Shown: positions 1 through 10,252, counted from the first letter of the stretch. The stretch is DNA of 64,000 nt from Sphingomonas sp. CCH21-G11 (GCF_001555965.1 NZ_LSHX01000019.1:38532-102531); one strand, 5' to 3'. Numbers and translations: made by a program. The notes: generated by a model from the letters alone, not told the origin.

Positions 1-279
1 TACGACAACTGGAAGCCCGAGGCGGACGAGATCGAGATCGGCTGGACCTACCTCGCCCGCGCCTATTGGGGCGGCGTCTATAATCGCGAGATCAAGCGGC
101 TGATGCTCGGCCACATCCACGCGCACGTCCGCACCGTCGTGTTCACGGTCGGCGAGACCAATGTTCGCTCGCGCCGCGCGATGGAGAAGATCGGCGGCGT
201 GCTGCGCCCCGGCACCGAAATGCGGCTGATGGCGGGCGAGATGAAGCCGCACGTCATCTACGAAATCGTCCGCCCGTGA
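1..279 (+). CDS. GNAT-family N-acetyltransferase, C-terminal part
   Basis: This is the 92-residue tail of a protein that begins upstream of the window. It ends in TGA. The stretch reading WTYLARAYWGGVYN, then HVRTVVFTVGETNVRSRRAMEKIGG, looks like the acetyl-CoA-binding end of RimJ/RimL-type GNAT enzymes: a substrate loop, then Asn-x-x-Ser-x-x-Ala-x-x-Lys-x-Gly. The substrate cannot be told from this fragment. The stop overlaps the GTG start of the CoA transferase (GTGA), so the two are probably co-transcribed and translationally coupled. Confidence 0.7.
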   Translation, partial: YDNWKPEADEIEIGWTYLARAYWGGVYNREIKRLMLGHIHAHVRTVVFTVGETNVRSRRAMEKIGGVLRPGTEMRLMAGEMKPHVIYEIVRP

Positions 280-1403
280 AGCCGCTCGAGGGCATCCGCA
301 TCGTCGAGCTCGCGCGTATCCTCGCCGGCCCGTGGTGCGGCCAGCTCCTCGCCGATCTCGGCGCAGAGGTCATCAAGGTCGAGCGACCGGGCGCGGGCGA
401 TGACACCCGTCATTGGGGGCCGCCCTTCCTCCACGATGCCGACGGCCGCAATCTGGATGCCGCCTATTTCCACTCGGCCAATCGCGGCAAGACCAGTCGC
501 TTCGTCGACATCACCACGTCCGAGGGCCAGGCGGAGGTCAGGGCGCTCGTCGCCGACGCCGATGTCGTGCTCGAGAACTACAAGGTCGGCGGGCTGGCCA
601 AATACGGCCTCGACCATGCGCGACTGCTTGACGTCAATCCGCGCCTCATCACCTGTTCGATTACCGGTTTCGGCCAGACGGGTCCCTATGCGCCGCGCGC
701 CGGCTATGATTTCATCATTCAGGCGATGGGTGGCTTCATGTCGCTGACCGGCGAGCCCGATGGCCCGCCGCAAAAGGCGGGCATCGCCTATGCCGACATC
801 TTCACCGGCGTCTATTCGGCGGTCGCGATCCTGGCCGCGCTCAGGCGGCGCGATTCGGAAGGGGTGGGCGCGCACATCGACATGGCGCTGCTCGACACCC
901 AGGTCGCGGTGCTGGCGAACCAGGCGCTCAACTGGATGGCCGATCCGGCGAAGGTGCCGGGCCGCATGGGCAACGGCCATGCCAATCTGGTGCCCTATCA
1001 GGCGTTCGCGGCAGCGGACGGCGAGCTGATCATCGCGGTCGGCAATGACGGCCAGTTCCGGCGGCTATGCGCCGTGCTCGGCCTCGACCTCGCCGACGAT
1101 GCGCGCTTTGCGACCAATCCCGCGCGCGTCACCCATCGCGCCACGCTGATCCCGCTGATCGAGGTGGCGGTCGCGCACTGGCTGAAGGCCGATCTCGCCA
1201 ACGCGCTGGATGCGCAGGGCATCCCCGCCGGGCCGATCAACCGCATCGACGAGGCCTTTGCCGATCCTCAAGTGATCGCGCGCGGGATGCGCGTGGCCAT
1301 AGACGGCCTGCCCGGCGTTGCCAGCCCGATCGTCATCGATGGCGAGCGGATGGTCACCGACCGCGCCAGTCCCGCCCGACCCGCCGGCACCGCAACAGAC
1401 TGA
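276..1403 (+). CDS. CaiB/BaiF family CoA transferase
   Basis: A 375-residue class III CoA transferase, normal length for a cytoplasmic family member. These enzymes move CoA between carboxylic acids through an aspartyl-CoA intermediate. The N-terminus (GIRIVELARILAGPWCGQLLADLGAEVIKVE, broken here by nothing but normal family spacing) matches the family signature, and the expected catalytic Asp is D174 in AYADIFTG. The protein starts with GTG, overlapping the stop of the upstream GNAT gene by 4 nt. The acyl donor and acceptor cannot be inferred. There is no dehydrogenase or hydratase beside it to suggest a pathway. Confidence 0.9.
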   Translation: MKPLEGIRIVELARILAGPWCGQLLADLGAEVIKVERPGAGDDTRHWGPPFLHDADGRNLDAAYFHSANRGKTSRFVDITTSEGQAEVRALVADADVVLENYKVGGLAKYGLDHARLLDVNPRLITCSITGFGQTGPYAPRAGYDFIIQAMGGFMSLTGEPDGPPQKAGIAYADIFTGVYSAVAILAALRRRDSEGVGAHIDMALLDTQVAVLANQALNWMADPAKVPGRMGNGHANLVPYQAFAAADGELIIAVGNDGQFRRLCAVLGLDLADDARFATNPARVTHRATLIPLIEVAVAHWLKADLANALDAQGIPAGPINRIDEAFADPQVIARGMRVAIDGLPGVASPIVIDGERMVTDRASPARPAGTATD

Positions 1404-1511
1404 ATCCCCATACGTATTCATGGCGCCGGCGGCTGGCCCCGGCAGGCGCAACATGATCCTATCCGCCACAAGACAAGCCCGATCAACGGGCTGCCGACCC
1501 AGGAGCCCCGG

Positions 1512-2897
1512 ATGACCCGCACCCTCGCCCTCATGCTTGCCCTTGCCCCGCTGATCGCCGCTGCCCCCGCCGCCGCGCAGGACGTGCCTGCGCGCTACAC
1601 GCCGCGCCCCTTCGTTCAGGTCAAGCACCCCGAATGGTCGAAGAACGCGACCATCTATCAGCTCAACACCCGCCAGTTCACGCGCGAGGGCACCTTTGCG
1701 GCCGCCACGCGCGAGCTGCCGCGCATCAAGGCGCTGGGGGCGGACATCATCTGGCTGATGCCGATTCATCCGATCGGCGAAAAGAACCGCAAGGGCACGC
1801 TCGGCTCGCCCTATGCGGTACGCGACTATCGCGCGGTCAACCCGGAATTCGGCGACATGGCCGATTTCAAGCAGTTCGTGGACGCCGCGCACAAGCTGGG
1901 AATGAAGGTGATCCTCGACTGGGTCGCGAATCACTCGGCGTGGGACAACGCGCTCGTGCGCGAACATCCCGACTGGTATGTCCGCGACTGGAAGGGCGAT
2001 TTCATGCCGACGCCCTGGTTCGACTGGTCGGACATCATCGACTTCGATTATTCCAAGCCGGGCCTGCGCCAGTACATGACCGAGGCCATGGCCTTCTGGG
2101 TGCGCGAGGCCGGGGTCGACGGCTTTCGCTGCGACGTGGCGGGCGCGGTGCCGGTTGATTTCTGGGAAAATGCCCGCGCCGAGCTTGACGCGATCAAGCC
2201 GGTCTTCATGTTGGCCGAGGCCGAGGATACCGCCCTCCACGCCCGCGCGTTCGATGCCAGCTATGGCTGGAGCTGGGCCAACACGATGAGGGCGATCGGC
2301 GAGGGGCATGGCGATGTCGGCGGCCTCTACGGCTTTTACTCGGCCAATTCGTCGATGTGGCCGCATGACGCCATGCGCCTGATGATGACCGAGAATCACG
2401 ATTTCAACTCGTGGGACGGCACCGCGTTCGAGCGCCTGCGCGAGGCGCAGACCAATGCAATCGTGCTGTCCGTGGTCGGGGCGGGGATCCCGATGATCTA
2501 CAATGGTCAGGAAGCGGGCAACCAGAAGCGGCTCGAATTCTTTGAACGCGATCCCATCATGTGGCGCGACCATCCCAACGCCGCGCTGTTCCGTCGCCTG
2601 TTCGCGCTGAAACATGCCAATCGCGCGCTGTGGAACGCCGATTGGGGCGGCGCGATGGTCCGCGTCGTCAACAGCCAGCCCGCCAGGGTGTTTTCGTTCA
2701 CGCGCGAAAAGGACGGCGACAAGGTGTTCGCAGCGCTCAACTTCTCCGGCGAACCCCAGACGGTCAGCTTCACCGACGGTCCGTTCGCGGGCGACTATGT
2801 CGATTTCGACGGCGGCGCTAAGGTGACACTGGCGGCGAACGCGACGATGACGCTTCAGCCCTGGAGCTATCGCGTGCTGGTCAAGGGCGGCCGCTAG
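1512..2897 (+). CDS. secreted alpha-amylase family glycoside hydrolase (GH13)
   Basis: A 461-residue GH13 enzyme for hydrolysis or transglycosylation of alpha-glucans. Residues 1-22 form a signal peptide ending in AAAQ, so it is exported. The GH13 regions are visible: the DWVANHS region, nucleophile D208 in GFRCDV, acid/base E236 in LAEAED, and the third acidic residue D297 in TENHDF. A short beta-sandwich domain follows the barrel. It stands alone after a 108-nt gap and is not part of the distant glycan region. Its 3' end overlaps the convergent DUF72 gene by 17 nt. Substrate (starch, maltodextrin or other) is not resolved. Confidence 0.92.
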   Translation: MTRTLALMLALAPLIAAAPAAAQDVPARYTPRPFVQVKHPEWSKNATIYQLNTRQFTREGTFAAATRELPRIKALGADIIWLMPIHPIGEKNRKGTLGSPYAVRDYRAVNPEFGDMADFKQFVDAAHKLGMKVILDWVANHSAWDNALVREHPDWYVRDWKGDFMPTPWFDWSDIIDFDYSKPGLRQYMTEAMAFWVREAGVDGFRCDVAGAVPVDFWENARAELDAIKPVFMLAEAEDTALHARAFDASYGWSWANTMRAIGEGHGDVGGLYGFYSANSSMWPHDAMRLMMTENHDFNSWDGTAFERLREAQTNAIVLSVVGAGIPMIYNGQEAGNQKRLEFFERDPIMWRDHPNAALFRRLFALKHANRALWNADWGGAMVRVVNSQPARVFSFTREKDGDKVFAALNFSGEPQTVSFTDGPFAGDYVDFDGGAKVTLAANATMTLQPWSYRVLVKGGR

Positions 2898-3708
2898 CGT
2901 CTGCCCCCGCCCAGCCCAGTCGCGCCAGCACCGCGCGCGCTGCGGCCGGTGCGCGCTCCTTTGCACCGTTGATCATGAAGACGAAGGTCTCGCGCGGCGA
3001 TCGGGGCGCGGGCGGGCCGAAGGTCGGCAGCCCCTCGGGCACCCCGCCCTTCGCCCAGGTGCGGGCCGCATCGGTCCAGCGATCGAGCGCGTCCGGCGCA
3101 TAGCCCGCCGGCTCCTCCGCCCGCGCATTTTCGAGCCGCGCATAGACGAAACCGGCGGTCACATCGGCGATGGCGGGATAGTCCGCCGAATCGGCATAGA
3201 CGATCGCGACCCCGGCATCGCGGCACATCGCGACGAACGCCGGCACGTGAAAACTGTCATGGCGTACCTGCACCGCATGGCGAAGCCGCACGCCCTCCTG
3301 CACGCCGGGCAGCAGCTTGAGGAACGCGCCGAAGTCGTCGGCATCGAATTTTTTCGTCGCCATGAACTGCCACAGGATCGGCCCCAGCTTGTCGCCAAGC
3401 TCGGCGACCCCCGATCCAAGGAATTTCTCGATCGACTCGCCCGCTTCGGCCAGGACGCGGCGGTTGGTGGCATAGCGCGACGCCTTGACCGCGAACACGA
3501 AGCCGTCGGGTGCGCCCCTGGCCCAGTTGGCAAAGCTCTCGCGCTTCTGCGTGCCGTGATAGGTCGCGTTGATCTCGATCGCGGTAACCGCGCGCGTCGC
3601 ATATTCGAACTCGCGCTTCTGCGGCAGGCCGTCGGGATAGAACGGCCCGCGCCACGGCGCATAGGTCCAGCCGCCGATGCCGACGCGGATCGCCGCCGCC
3701 TCAGTCAT
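2881..3708 (-). CDS. DUF72 domain-containing protein (YecE-like)
   Basis: A 275-residue TIM-barrel protein of the DUF72/YecE family, whose biochemical role is not firmly known. The start RVGIGGWTYAPWRGPFYP and the segment FVFAVKASRYATNRR are typical of the family. The open frame extends further upstream, but the ATG at 3708 was chosen because family homology begins there and it overlaps the stop of the AI-2E transporter gene by 8 nt, which suggests co-transcription. No membrane or signal segment is seen. Confidence 0.9.
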   Translation of the reverse strand: MTEAAAIRVGIGGWTYAPWRGPFYPDGLPQKREFEYATRAVTAIEINATYHGTQKRESFANWARGAPDGFVFAVKASRYATNRRVLAEAGESIEKFLGSGVAELGDKLGPILWQFMATKKFDADDFGAFLKLLPGVQEGVRLRHAVQVRHDSFHVPAFVAMCRDAGVAIVYADSADYPAIADVTAGFVYARLENARAEEPAGYAPDALDRWTDAARTWAKGGVPEGLPTFGPPAPRSPRETFVFMINGAKERAPAAARAVLARLGWAGADASGRP

Positions 3709-4738
3709 CGCCAGCCCGCCTGTCCTGGCCGGGCACGCCGATATCGTGCCCCAGCGTGTCGCGCGACCACAGCATCGCGACGAGCGTGTAGAGGACGACG
3801 GCAAGCGGCGCCGCCACCAGCACGCCGATCACGCCGAACAGCCCGCCCAGCCCGGCGAGCGCAAAGATCAGCACCGCCGGCGGGATCGACACCGCGTAAC
3901 GCTGGACGATCGGGGTCAGCACATTGCCCTCGACCTGCTGCGCGATGAAATAGACGACCGCCGCCCACAAGGCGGTTTCCGGGCTGACCGAAAAGGCGAG
4001 CAGGATACCCGGTACCGCGCCGATGAACGGCCCGATCAACGGCACGAAATTGGCGAGGCCGACGATCACGCCCAGCGCCGCGGCCGACGGCACGCCGACG
4101 ATCGCGACCCCGATACCGACCAGGGTACCCACGAACACCATCGTGAACAGCTGGCCGAGCAGATACTTGCGCAGCGCATTGCCACTGGCATTGAGCGCCG
4201 CGACCACGCGCGGCCCGTTTGCCCTGGGAAACAGCAATTCGACGCCGCGCACATACAGGCTTGGGTCGAGGGCGAGATAGATCGCGCCGATCAGCACCAG
4301 CACCAGGTTGGTGATCGCCCCCACCGCGCCGAAGGCAAAGGTGAGCGCGCGCCCCGCCACCGTCTGCAGGTCGGGCGTCGTGGATGCGATGCCGCTCCCA
4401 AAGGGCTGGCGCGCCAACCAGTCGCGCACGTCCGTCGCCGCACCGGGCAGCCGTTGCGCCAGCTGGCCGAACTGTTCGCCCAGCACGGAACCGAACATCC
4501 ATCCGACCAGGCCGAGCAGCGCCAGGATGCCGGCGACCGCGATCAGCACCGCCGGGGTTTCCGGGACGCCCGAACGATGGATCGGATCGGCGACCGCGCG
4601 GATCAGCACCGCGATCAGGATGGCGGCAAAGATCAACAGCCACACCGCGACCATCTGGGTCATCAGCAGCGCCAGGCCGGTCAGCAGCAGCACGATCAGC
4701 GTCGTGCGCACCACCCGCGAAGTCATCGTCGGATCCAT
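3701..4738 (-). CDS. AI-2E family transporter (PerM/YdiK-like permease)
   Basis: A 345-residue inner-membrane protein of the AI-2E transporter (formerly UPF0118) family. Hydrophobic segments occur at the N-terminus (two close together), around the middle, and in a cluster near the C-terminus with the family-like GLANFVPLIGPFIGAVPG. Members are proposed to export small molecules or, in some bacteria, to act in ion homeostasis. AI-2 itself is not implied. The start at 4738 follows a strong GGGGGAG ribosome binding site; frame continues upstream but without support. It heads a two-gene unit with the DUF72 gene. Confidence 0.9.
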   Translation of the reverse strand: MDPTMTSRVVRTTLIVLLLTGLALLMTQMVAVWLLIFAAILIAVLIRAVADPIHRSGVPETPAVLIAVAGILALLGLVGWMFGSVLGEQFGQLAQRLPGAATDVRDWLARQPFGSGIASTTPDLQTVAGRALTFAFGAVGAITNLVLVLIGAIYLALDPSLYVRGVELLFPRANGPRVVAALNASGNALRKYLLGQLFTMVFVGTLVGIGVAIVGVPSAAALGVIVGLANFVPLIGPFIGAVPGILLAFSVSPETALWAAVVYFIAQQVEGNVLTPIVQRYAVSIPPAVLIFALAGLGGLFGVIGVLVAAPLAVVLYTLVAMLWSRDTLGHDIGVPGQDRRAGDD

Positions 4739-4843
4739 CGCTCCCCCCTCGCCTTCCGGTCCCCGCCTCGGCCTTGCGCCGATATGCGCGACAACCGTCC
4801 GCGCCGCCACCCGTTCCTTGCGCTCGACCGCCGGTGCCGCCGG

Positions 4844-5854
4844 TCAGCGCCGGCGACGCCGGGTCATCCCCAGCAACTCGGCCGCGCCCGCAACCTCGCC
4901 CGCGGTCCCGGACGCCTTCAGGTCGCGCTCGATCCGGCCGAGCCGCGCCAGCGCCTCGCTCAGCCGCGGCGCATTCCAGTGCTGGAGCGCCTGGCGGGTG
5001 GGCTCCTTGTCCTTCCAGAACAGGTGCGCGCGCTCGATCACCTCGTGGATCGACCGGCCCCGATCGACCTCGGCGCGCAACTCCGCCAGCCGATGCAGCC
5101 GTCGGCCGAGCTGGCGCACCACGCTGATCATGCTGACCCCCTCATGCGTCAGCGCGACCAGCTCGCCCGCCAATGCCGGGCTGTCGCCGGCGACCAGCGC
5201 CTGAATCGCCGCGCTGGGCTCGGCCTCGTCGACCGTTGCGCACACCGCGCGCAGGTCGTCGACCGATGCGACCCGCGGGGCATCGGGCGCGGCGTCGAGG
5301 AACAGCGCCAGCTTCTCGAGCTCGCGCGCCATGACCGCCCGGTCGCCGTTGCACGCGCGCATCAGCCGCTCCGCGACATCCTGGTTGAGCGTGATGCCGT
5401 GCGCGCGTCCGGCTTCCGCCGCGATCCGCGTCGCCGCCTGCCCCTCCGGCACGTAACAGGCGTAGGCGAGCGCATTGGGCGCGGCGGCGACCAGCTTGAG
5501 CAGCTTCGACGTGCCCTTGAGCGCGGGCGCGATCATCACCGCGGGATTGCCGGCGCGGTCGGCGGCGAGCAGCTGTTCCACCGCGGCGAGCGATTCGTCG
5601 CCGACGCCGGTCACGCGGATATGGCGGCGCTCGCCAAACAGCGACATCGACGCGGCTTCCTCCGCCAGCAGCCCCGGCCGGCCACGCAGCGTCGCGCCGT
5701 CCAGGTCGACGCGCTCCGCCCCCTCGCCCATCGCGCGGGCCAGCCGCGCGGCGAGCTCGGCCGCGCCGGCTTCGTCGGGCCCGTGCAACAGATACAGCCG
5801 GACATCGTCGCCCGGCCGGTCGAGGCGCGCGGCGATGCCTTCCTTGATCTTCAT
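4844..5854 (-). CDS. holA: DNA polymerase III subunit delta
   Basis: A 336-residue delta subunit of the clamp-loader complex, which opens the beta sliding clamp for loading at replication forks. The N-terminal stretch VRLYLLHGPDEAGAAELAARLA is the typical degenerate P-loop-like start of HolA, and the protein has the usual length. It follows lptE by 10 nt on the same strand. The order leuS-lptE-holA is well conserved in Alphaproteobacteria, so it probably belongs to one transcript that begins at the DUF3576 gene. Confidence 0.93.
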   Translation of the reverse strand: MKIKEGIAARLDRPGDDVRLYLLHGPDEAGAAELAARLARAMGEGAERVDLDGATLRGRPGLLAEEAASMSLFGERRHIRVTGVGDESLAAVEQLLAADRAGNPAVMIAPALKGTSKLLKLVAAAPNALAYACYVPEGQAATRIAAEAGRAHGITLNQDVAERLMRACNGDRAVMARELEKLALFLDAAPDAPRVASVDDLRAVCATVDEAEPSAAIQALVAGDSPALAGELVALTHEGVSMISVVRQLGRRLHRLAELRAEVDRGRSIHEVIERAHLFWKDKEPTRQALQHWNAPRLSEALARLGRIERDLKASGTAGEVAGAAELLGMTRRRRR

Positions 5855-5864
5855 GCGCCGCCCG

Positions 5865-6362
5865 TCACGGCGTCTTGGCGGTGCGGTCCGCGAACAGCGC
5901 GAGGCGCGCGGTGATCTGGTCGGCGATCACCACCGACAGGCGTTCCAGCGCGGTCTGTTCGGCCGCGATGACCGCATATTCGGACCGCACGACGTCGATG
6001 CCCGCGTCCGATCCCGCGGTGTCGTCGACCAGCGTCTGCCCGGTCGCCAGGTCGACCAGCTGATAGCGCGCGCGCAGCGTCCGGCGCTCGCGCGCGATGC
6101 TCTCGTCGCTGCGCACGCCCAGGCCGACGATCGAATCGTCCAGCCGGACATCGAGCCGATAGCGCGGCGCGCCGCCATTCGCCGCCAGCCGGTCGCGCAG
6201 CGCATTGCCGACCAGATAGCCCGCGCGCCCCTCGATCGGCGCGACGTCGACGCTCGACAACAGGCTGCCGACCGACCCCGTCGACCCGCCCGAATAAAGC
6301 GGCCGCAGCCCGCAGCCCGCCAGTGACAGTGCGATCGCGATTAGGGTGAGCAGGCGGATCAT
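5865..6362 (-). CDS. lptE: LPS assembly lipoprotein LptE
   Basis: A 165-residue outer-membrane lipoprotein that plugs the LptD barrel and helps deliver lipopolysaccharide to the cell surface. Its signal peptide ends in a lipobox, LSLAGC, with the cysteine as lipidation site, followed by GLRPLYSGG, the LptE hallmark. The ATG at 6362 overlaps the TGA of leuS by 4 nt (ATGA), so translation is probably coupled. Sequence similarity within this family is low, so the call rests on the lipobox, the start motif and its conserved position between leuS and holA. Confidence 0.9.
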   Translation of the reverse strand: MIRLLTLIAIALSLAGCGLRPLYSGGSTGSVGSLLSSVDVAPIEGRAGYLVGNALRDRLAANGGAPRYRLDVRLDDSIVGLGVRSDESIARERRTLRARYQLVDLATGQTLVDDTAGSDAGIDVVRSEYAVIAAEQTALERLSVVIADQITARLALFADRTAKTP

Positions 6363-8896
6363 GCGACGATATTGACCAGCCGGTCGGGCACAACAATCAC
6401 CTTGCGCGGCGCGGCCCCCTCCAGGATGCGCTGCACCTTGTCGGAAGCGAGCGCGGCGGCTTCCGCGGCCTCGCGCGCTGCGCCCTTGGGCAGCATCAGC
6501 GTGTCGCGCAGCTTGCCGTTGACCTGCACCGCGACGGTCACCTCGTCGTCGACCAGCAGCGCGGGGTCGACCTGTGGCCACGGTGCGTCGGCGATCAGCG
6601 CGTCATTGCCCCAGGCCGCCCAGGCTTCCTCCGCGATATGCGGCGTCATCGGCGCGACGATGCGCGCGAGCGTGCGGATCGCATGGGTGCGCGACGCCGA
6701 CGGCGCGGCCTTTTCGATCGCATTGACCAGCTCATAGAGCTTGGCGACCGCCTTGTTGAAGGCGAGCGCCTCGACATCCTCGGCGACGCCCGCGATCGTG
6801 CGGTGCAGCTTCTTGTCGAGCGGTCCTCCCCGAGCTTGCTCGGGGAGGGGGACCGGCGAAGCCTGTGGAGGGGCCGCCACATCGACCGAGTCGAACAGCC
6901 GCCACAGCCGCTGAACGAACCGCCACGCGCCCTCGATCCCGCTTTCCGACCATTCCAGGTCGCGCTCGGGCGGCGAGTCCGACAGCATGAACCAGCGCAC
7001 CGCATCCGCGCCGTACTGGTCGACGATGCCGGTCGGGTCGACGGTGTTCTTCTTCGACTTCGACATCTTCTCGATGCGGCCGCGCGTCACTGGCTGCCCC
7101 GTCGCAATCTCGATGCCGTCGCGCACCTCGTCGGGCGACAGCCAGCGGTCATCCTGCGACTTGTAGGTCTCGTGCGTCACCATGCCTTGGGTGAACAGGC
7201 CGGCGAACGGCTCGCTGACGTCAAGACGCCCGATCCGCTTGAGCGCCCGCGTCCAGAAGCGCGCATAGAGCAGGTGGAGGATCGCGTGCTCGACCCCGCC
7301 GATATACTGCGCGACCGGCAGCCATTGCTGCGCCACCGCCGGGTCGAACGGCTCGTCCGCCGGCTGGCTGGCAAAGCGGATGAAGTACCAGGACGAGTTG
7401 ATGAAGGTGTCGAGCGTGTCGGTCTCACGCCGCGCCGGCTTGCCGCAGGTCGGACAGTCGACATGGCGCCAAGTCGGGTGGCGGTCGAGCGGATTGCCCG
7501 GCACGTCGAAGCTCACATCCTCGGGCAGCACCACCGGCAGCTGGTCGCGCGGCACCGGCACCGCGCCGCACGTCTTGCAATGGATGATCGGGATCGGCGT
7601 GCCCCAGTAACGCTGGCGGCTGACCCCCCAGTCGCGCAGCCGCCACACGGTGGTGCCGCGCCCCCAGCCCTCGGCCTCGGCGCGCGCGATCACCGCCGCC
7701 TTCGCGTCGACGACGCTCAGCCCGTCGAGCGGGCCCGAGTTCACGATGCGGCCCGGTCCGGTATAGGCCTCGTCGCCCTCGAACACCGGATCGCTCTGCT
7801 CGCCATCGGCGACGACGCGGCGCACCGGCAGCACATATTTGCGCGCGAATTCCAGGTCGCGCTGGTCGTGCGCGGGCACGCCCATCACCGCGCCGGTGCC
7901 ATAGTCCATGAGCACGAAATTGGCGATGTAGACCGGCAATTCCCACGCCGCATCGAACGGATGCGCGGCGCGCAGGCCGGTGTCGAAGCCCAGCTTTTCC
8001 GCCGTCTCGATCTCGGCCGCTGAGGTGCCGCCTGCCTTGCAGCGTTCGACGAACGCCGCGACCTCTGCGCTGTCCGCCGCCAGCCGCTGAGCGATCGGAT
8101 GATCGGCGGCGATCGCGACGAAGCTCGCGCCAAAAATCGTGTCCGGCCGCGTCGAATACACCTCGATCGGCTGGTCGAACGGCGCGACGGGTGCGAACGA
8201 GAACTGCAGCCCCACCGACTTGCCGATCCAGTTTTCCTGCATCAGCTTGACCTTGTCGGGCCAGTGGTCGAGCGTGCCGAGGCCGTCGAGCAGTTCGTCG
8301 GCGAAATCGGTGATCTTGAGGAACCACTGGTTCAGCTTGCGCCGTTCGACCACCGCGCCCGACCGCCAGCCGCGCCCGTCGATCACCTGTTCATTGGCCA
8401 GCACGGTCATGTCGACCGGATCCCAGTTCACCGCACTTTCGCGGCGATAGACGAGGCCGGCGGCATAGAGGTCGAGGAACAGCGCCTGTTCATGCCCGTA
8501 ATAGGCCGGGTCGCAGGTCGCCAGCTCGCGCGTCCAGTCGAGCGCGAAACCCAGCCGTTTCAGCTGCGCGCGCATCGTCGCGATGTTTTCATAGGTCCAC
8601 GCGCCGGGATGGACCCCTTTCTCCATCGCGGCATTTTCCGCCGGCATGCCAAAGGCGTCCCAGCCCATCGGGTGCAGCACCTCCATGCCCTGCATCCGCC
8701 GGAAGCGCGCGAGCACGTCGCCCATCGTATAGTTGCGGACATGGCCCATGTGGATCTTCCCCGACGGATAGGGGAACATCTCGAGCACGTAGCTTTTCGG
8801 CCGGGGGCTGTCGTCGCGGGCGGCAAAGGTCCGGTGTTCGGCCCAGACCTGTTGCCACGCGGCGTCGGCCTTCAGCGCGTTGAAGCGCGACGCCAT
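6359..8896 (-). CDS. leuS: leucyl-tRNA synthetase
   Basis: An 845-residue class I aminoacyl-tRNA synthetase that charges tRNA-Leu. The HIGH signature is present as HMGH and the KMSKS loop as KMSKS followed by KKN. A CP1 editing domain lies between them and a helical anticodon-binding domain follows. The ATG at 8896 is preceded by GAGGAA, which overlaps the stop of the DUF3576 gene. A feature not usual in the family is a proline-rich stretch of about 17 residues (around 674-691) just before the anticodon-binding domain. It is encoded by a palindromic REP-like element read in frame. Confidence 0.97.
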   Translation of the reverse strand: MASRFNALKADAAWQQVWAEHRTFAARDDSPRPKSYVLEMFPYPSGKIHMGHVRNYTMGDVLARFRRMQGMEVLHPMGWDAFGMPAENAAMEKGVHPGAWTYENIATMRAQLKRLGFALDWTRELATCDPAYYGHEQALFLDLYAAGLVYRRESAVNWDPVDMTVLANEQVIDGRGWRSGAVVERRKLNQWFLKITDFADELLDGLGTLDHWPDKVKLMQENWIGKSVGLQFSFAPVAPFDQPIEVYSTRPDTIFGASFVAIAADHPIAQRLAADSAEVAAFVERCKAGGTSAAEIETAEKLGFDTGLRAAHPFDAAWELPVYIANFVLMDYGTGAVMGVPAHDQRDLEFARKYVLPVRRVVADGEQSDPVFEGDEAYTGPGRIVNSGPLDGLSVVDAKAAVIARAEAEGWGRGTTVWRLRDWGVSRQRYWGTPIPIIHCKTCGAVPVPRDQLPVVLPEDVSFDVPGNPLDRHPTWRHVDCPTCGKPARRETDTLDTFINSSWYFIRFASQPADEPFDPAVAQQWLPVAQYIGGVEHAILHLLYARFWTRALKRIGRLDVSEPFAGLFTQGMVTHETYKSQDDRWLSPDEVRDGIEIATGQPVTRGRIEKMSKSKKNTVDPTGIVDQYGADAVRWFMLSDSPPERDLEWSESGIEGAWRFVQRLWRLFDSVDVAAPPQASPVPLPEQARGGPLDKKLHRTIAGVAEDVEALAFNKAVAKLYELVNAIEKAAPSASRTHAIRTLARIVAPMTPHIAEEAWAAWGNDALIADAPWPQVDPALLVDDEVTVAVQVNGKLRDTLMLPKGAAREAAEAAALASDKVQRILEGAAPRKVIVVPDRLVNIVA
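6824..6874. repeat. REP-like palindromic element inside leuS
   Basis: A 51-nt element with a perfect 11-bp inverted repeat. One arm, CCTCCCCGAGC, is at 6825-6835; a 2-nt loop follows; the other arm is at 6838-6848. It is followed by GGACCGGCGAAGCC and GTGGAGGGG. This form closely resembles intergenic palindromic repeats common in sphingomonads and Caulobacter. Here it lies within leuS and its length is a multiple of three, so the reading frame is kept. Confidence 0.7.
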
Positions 8897-8906
8897 TGCG
8901 GGTTCC

Positions 8907-9341
8907 TCAGTTGTCGGCGATCGCGTTACGACGCAGATCGCGGGCGCGGGTCAGGATGATGTCTTCCAGCTTCTGCACCGTCGCCGCCTGTACCGGGGCT
9001 TCGACCCACTGGCCGTTCTGGTTGATCTGGCGCAGCGCCGCAACGCGCAGCGCGTCGGCGCGCAGGTCGCGGTCGAGAATGGCGATCGTCACCTTCATCC
9101 GCTCGGTCGGGGTGTTGGGATTGACGTACCAGTCGGTGACGATGACGCCGCCGTTCGAATCGGTCTGGAGCAGCGGCATGAAGCTGATCGTGTCGAGGCT
9201 GGCGCGCCACAGATAGCTGTTGACGCCGATCGTCGTGACCTGAGACGCGGCGAGATCGGCCCTGGGCCGGTCGCGACCCCCGCATGCGGCCAGCGCCAGC
9301 GTCAGCGTTGCCAGCACGGCCAGTTGCGATACGCGGATCAT
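8907..9341 (-). CDS. DUF3576 domain-containing lipoprotein
   Basis: A 144-residue protein with a signal peptide ending in a lipobox (LALAACGG), so probably a lipoprotein. The DUF3576 core, reading [19 protein letters not shown] then a conserved [14 protein letters not shown] helix, has no known biochemical role. The ATG at 9341 was chosen because AAGGA lies 7 nt upstream; an ATG nine codons earlier is also open. It sits immediately upstream of leuS, whose ribosome binding site overlaps this gene's stop, and it probably heads the leuS-lptE-holA unit. Confidence 0.85.
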   Translation of the reverse strand: MIRVSQLAVLATLTLALAACGGRDRPRADLAASQVTTIGVNSYLWRASLDTISFMPLLQTDSNGGVIVTDWYVNPNTPTERMKVTIAILDRDLRADALRVAALRQINQNGQWVEAPVQAATVQKLEDIILTRARDLRRNAIADN

Positions 9342-9526
9342 CGGCACATCCTTGAAAGAAGCATTCATCAAATCCGGGCATCTATAGATGCTGGGACGGT
9401 CGCCGCAAGCGCCCGCACCCGATGGCCGTAAGGAATCGATTGTGGATAAGGCGCAACAGTGACGGGAAAAAGATTCTCCGCGGTGGCACCGCCCGGCCAA
9501 AGCATGGTAGCGCAGCAACCGAGGGC

Positions 9527-10252
9527 ATGATGCGCAAGAATCGACTCCTGTTCAGCACCGGTATCGCGGCGATCGTCGCGACCGGTGCGTTGTGCGCGTC
9601 GATGTCGCAGGCGCGCGAGACGCGGCGTGTTGTGCCGGTGCGCAGCGCCGCGCCGGTCGCGAGCATCGGATCCTTCACCCCGGCTGCGGGCGATCCCAAG
9701 CTCGCCGCGATCATCTCGCGCAGCGGGCTGCCCAATTCCGGATTCCGTTTCACCCCGGCCGATGCCGGCGTGGACAAGAAGCGCCCGATTACCGTCGCGG
9801 TGCGAGCGCGCGGCACCCGTGCCGTCACCACCGCGGCCGAGCGCGCGCCGGGCGAGGCGACCGCCACCGGCCTCGCCCTTACGCCGATCGCCTATAATCT
9901 CGGCGTTTCGGTCGGGTGGAAGCGTTTTGCGGTTTCGGGCGACCTGGCCAAGGTCGATCTGGCCGGCCTGCCGGGCAGCCAGGAGCGGGTCGATCTGGGC
10001 GTCAGCTATTCGGGCAAGCGTGTCAGCGGGGGCGTGCGCGCCGCCGCCTCGCGTCCGATCGAGAACCAGCCCAAGCTGATCAGCGACCTGCCGAGCTATT
10101 CGGTCGACGTGGGCGGCGCCTATCGCGTCACCCGCAATCTCGATGTGACTGCGGGCGTGCGCTATCGCACCGATCGCGACCGGTTGACCCGCCTGCCCGA
10201 CGAGCGTCGCGACAGCCAGGCCGTCTATATCGGAACCGCCTTCCGCTTCTGA
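9527..10252 (+). CDS. putative exported beta-barrel-like protein
   Basis: A 241-residue protein with an N-terminal signal peptide (LLFSTGIAAIVATGALCASMSQA). The second half consists of alternating strands such as NLGVSVGWKRFAVSGDLAKVDL and VDVGGAYRVTRNLDVTAGVRY, and it ends in GTAFRF with a terminal Phe, the typical C-terminal signal of outer-membrane barrels. No named family is recognised, and the length suits a small porin-like barrel of eight strands or fewer. Two ATGs in a row occur at 9527 and 9530 after GAGGG. The 3' end overlaps the convergent ThiE-like gene by 28 nt. Confidence 0.7.
   Translation: MMRKNRLLFSTGIAAIVATGALCASMSQARETRRVVPVRSAAPVASIGSFTPAAGDPKLAAIISRSGLPNSGFRFTPADAGVDKKRPITVAVRARGTRAVTTAAERAPGEATATGLALTPIAYNLGVSVGWKRFAVSGDLAKVDLAGLPGSQERVDLGVSYSGKRVSGGVRAAASRPIENQPKLISDLPSYSVDVGGAYRVTRNLDVTAGVRYRTDRDRLTRLPDERRDSQAVYIGTAFRF

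Noticed and set aside
1404..1511. Possible CRP- or LacI-type operator before the GH13 gene
   Set aside because: The gap holds a short A+T-rich patch around TACGTATTCA, but no clear palindrome or promoter pair could be shown.
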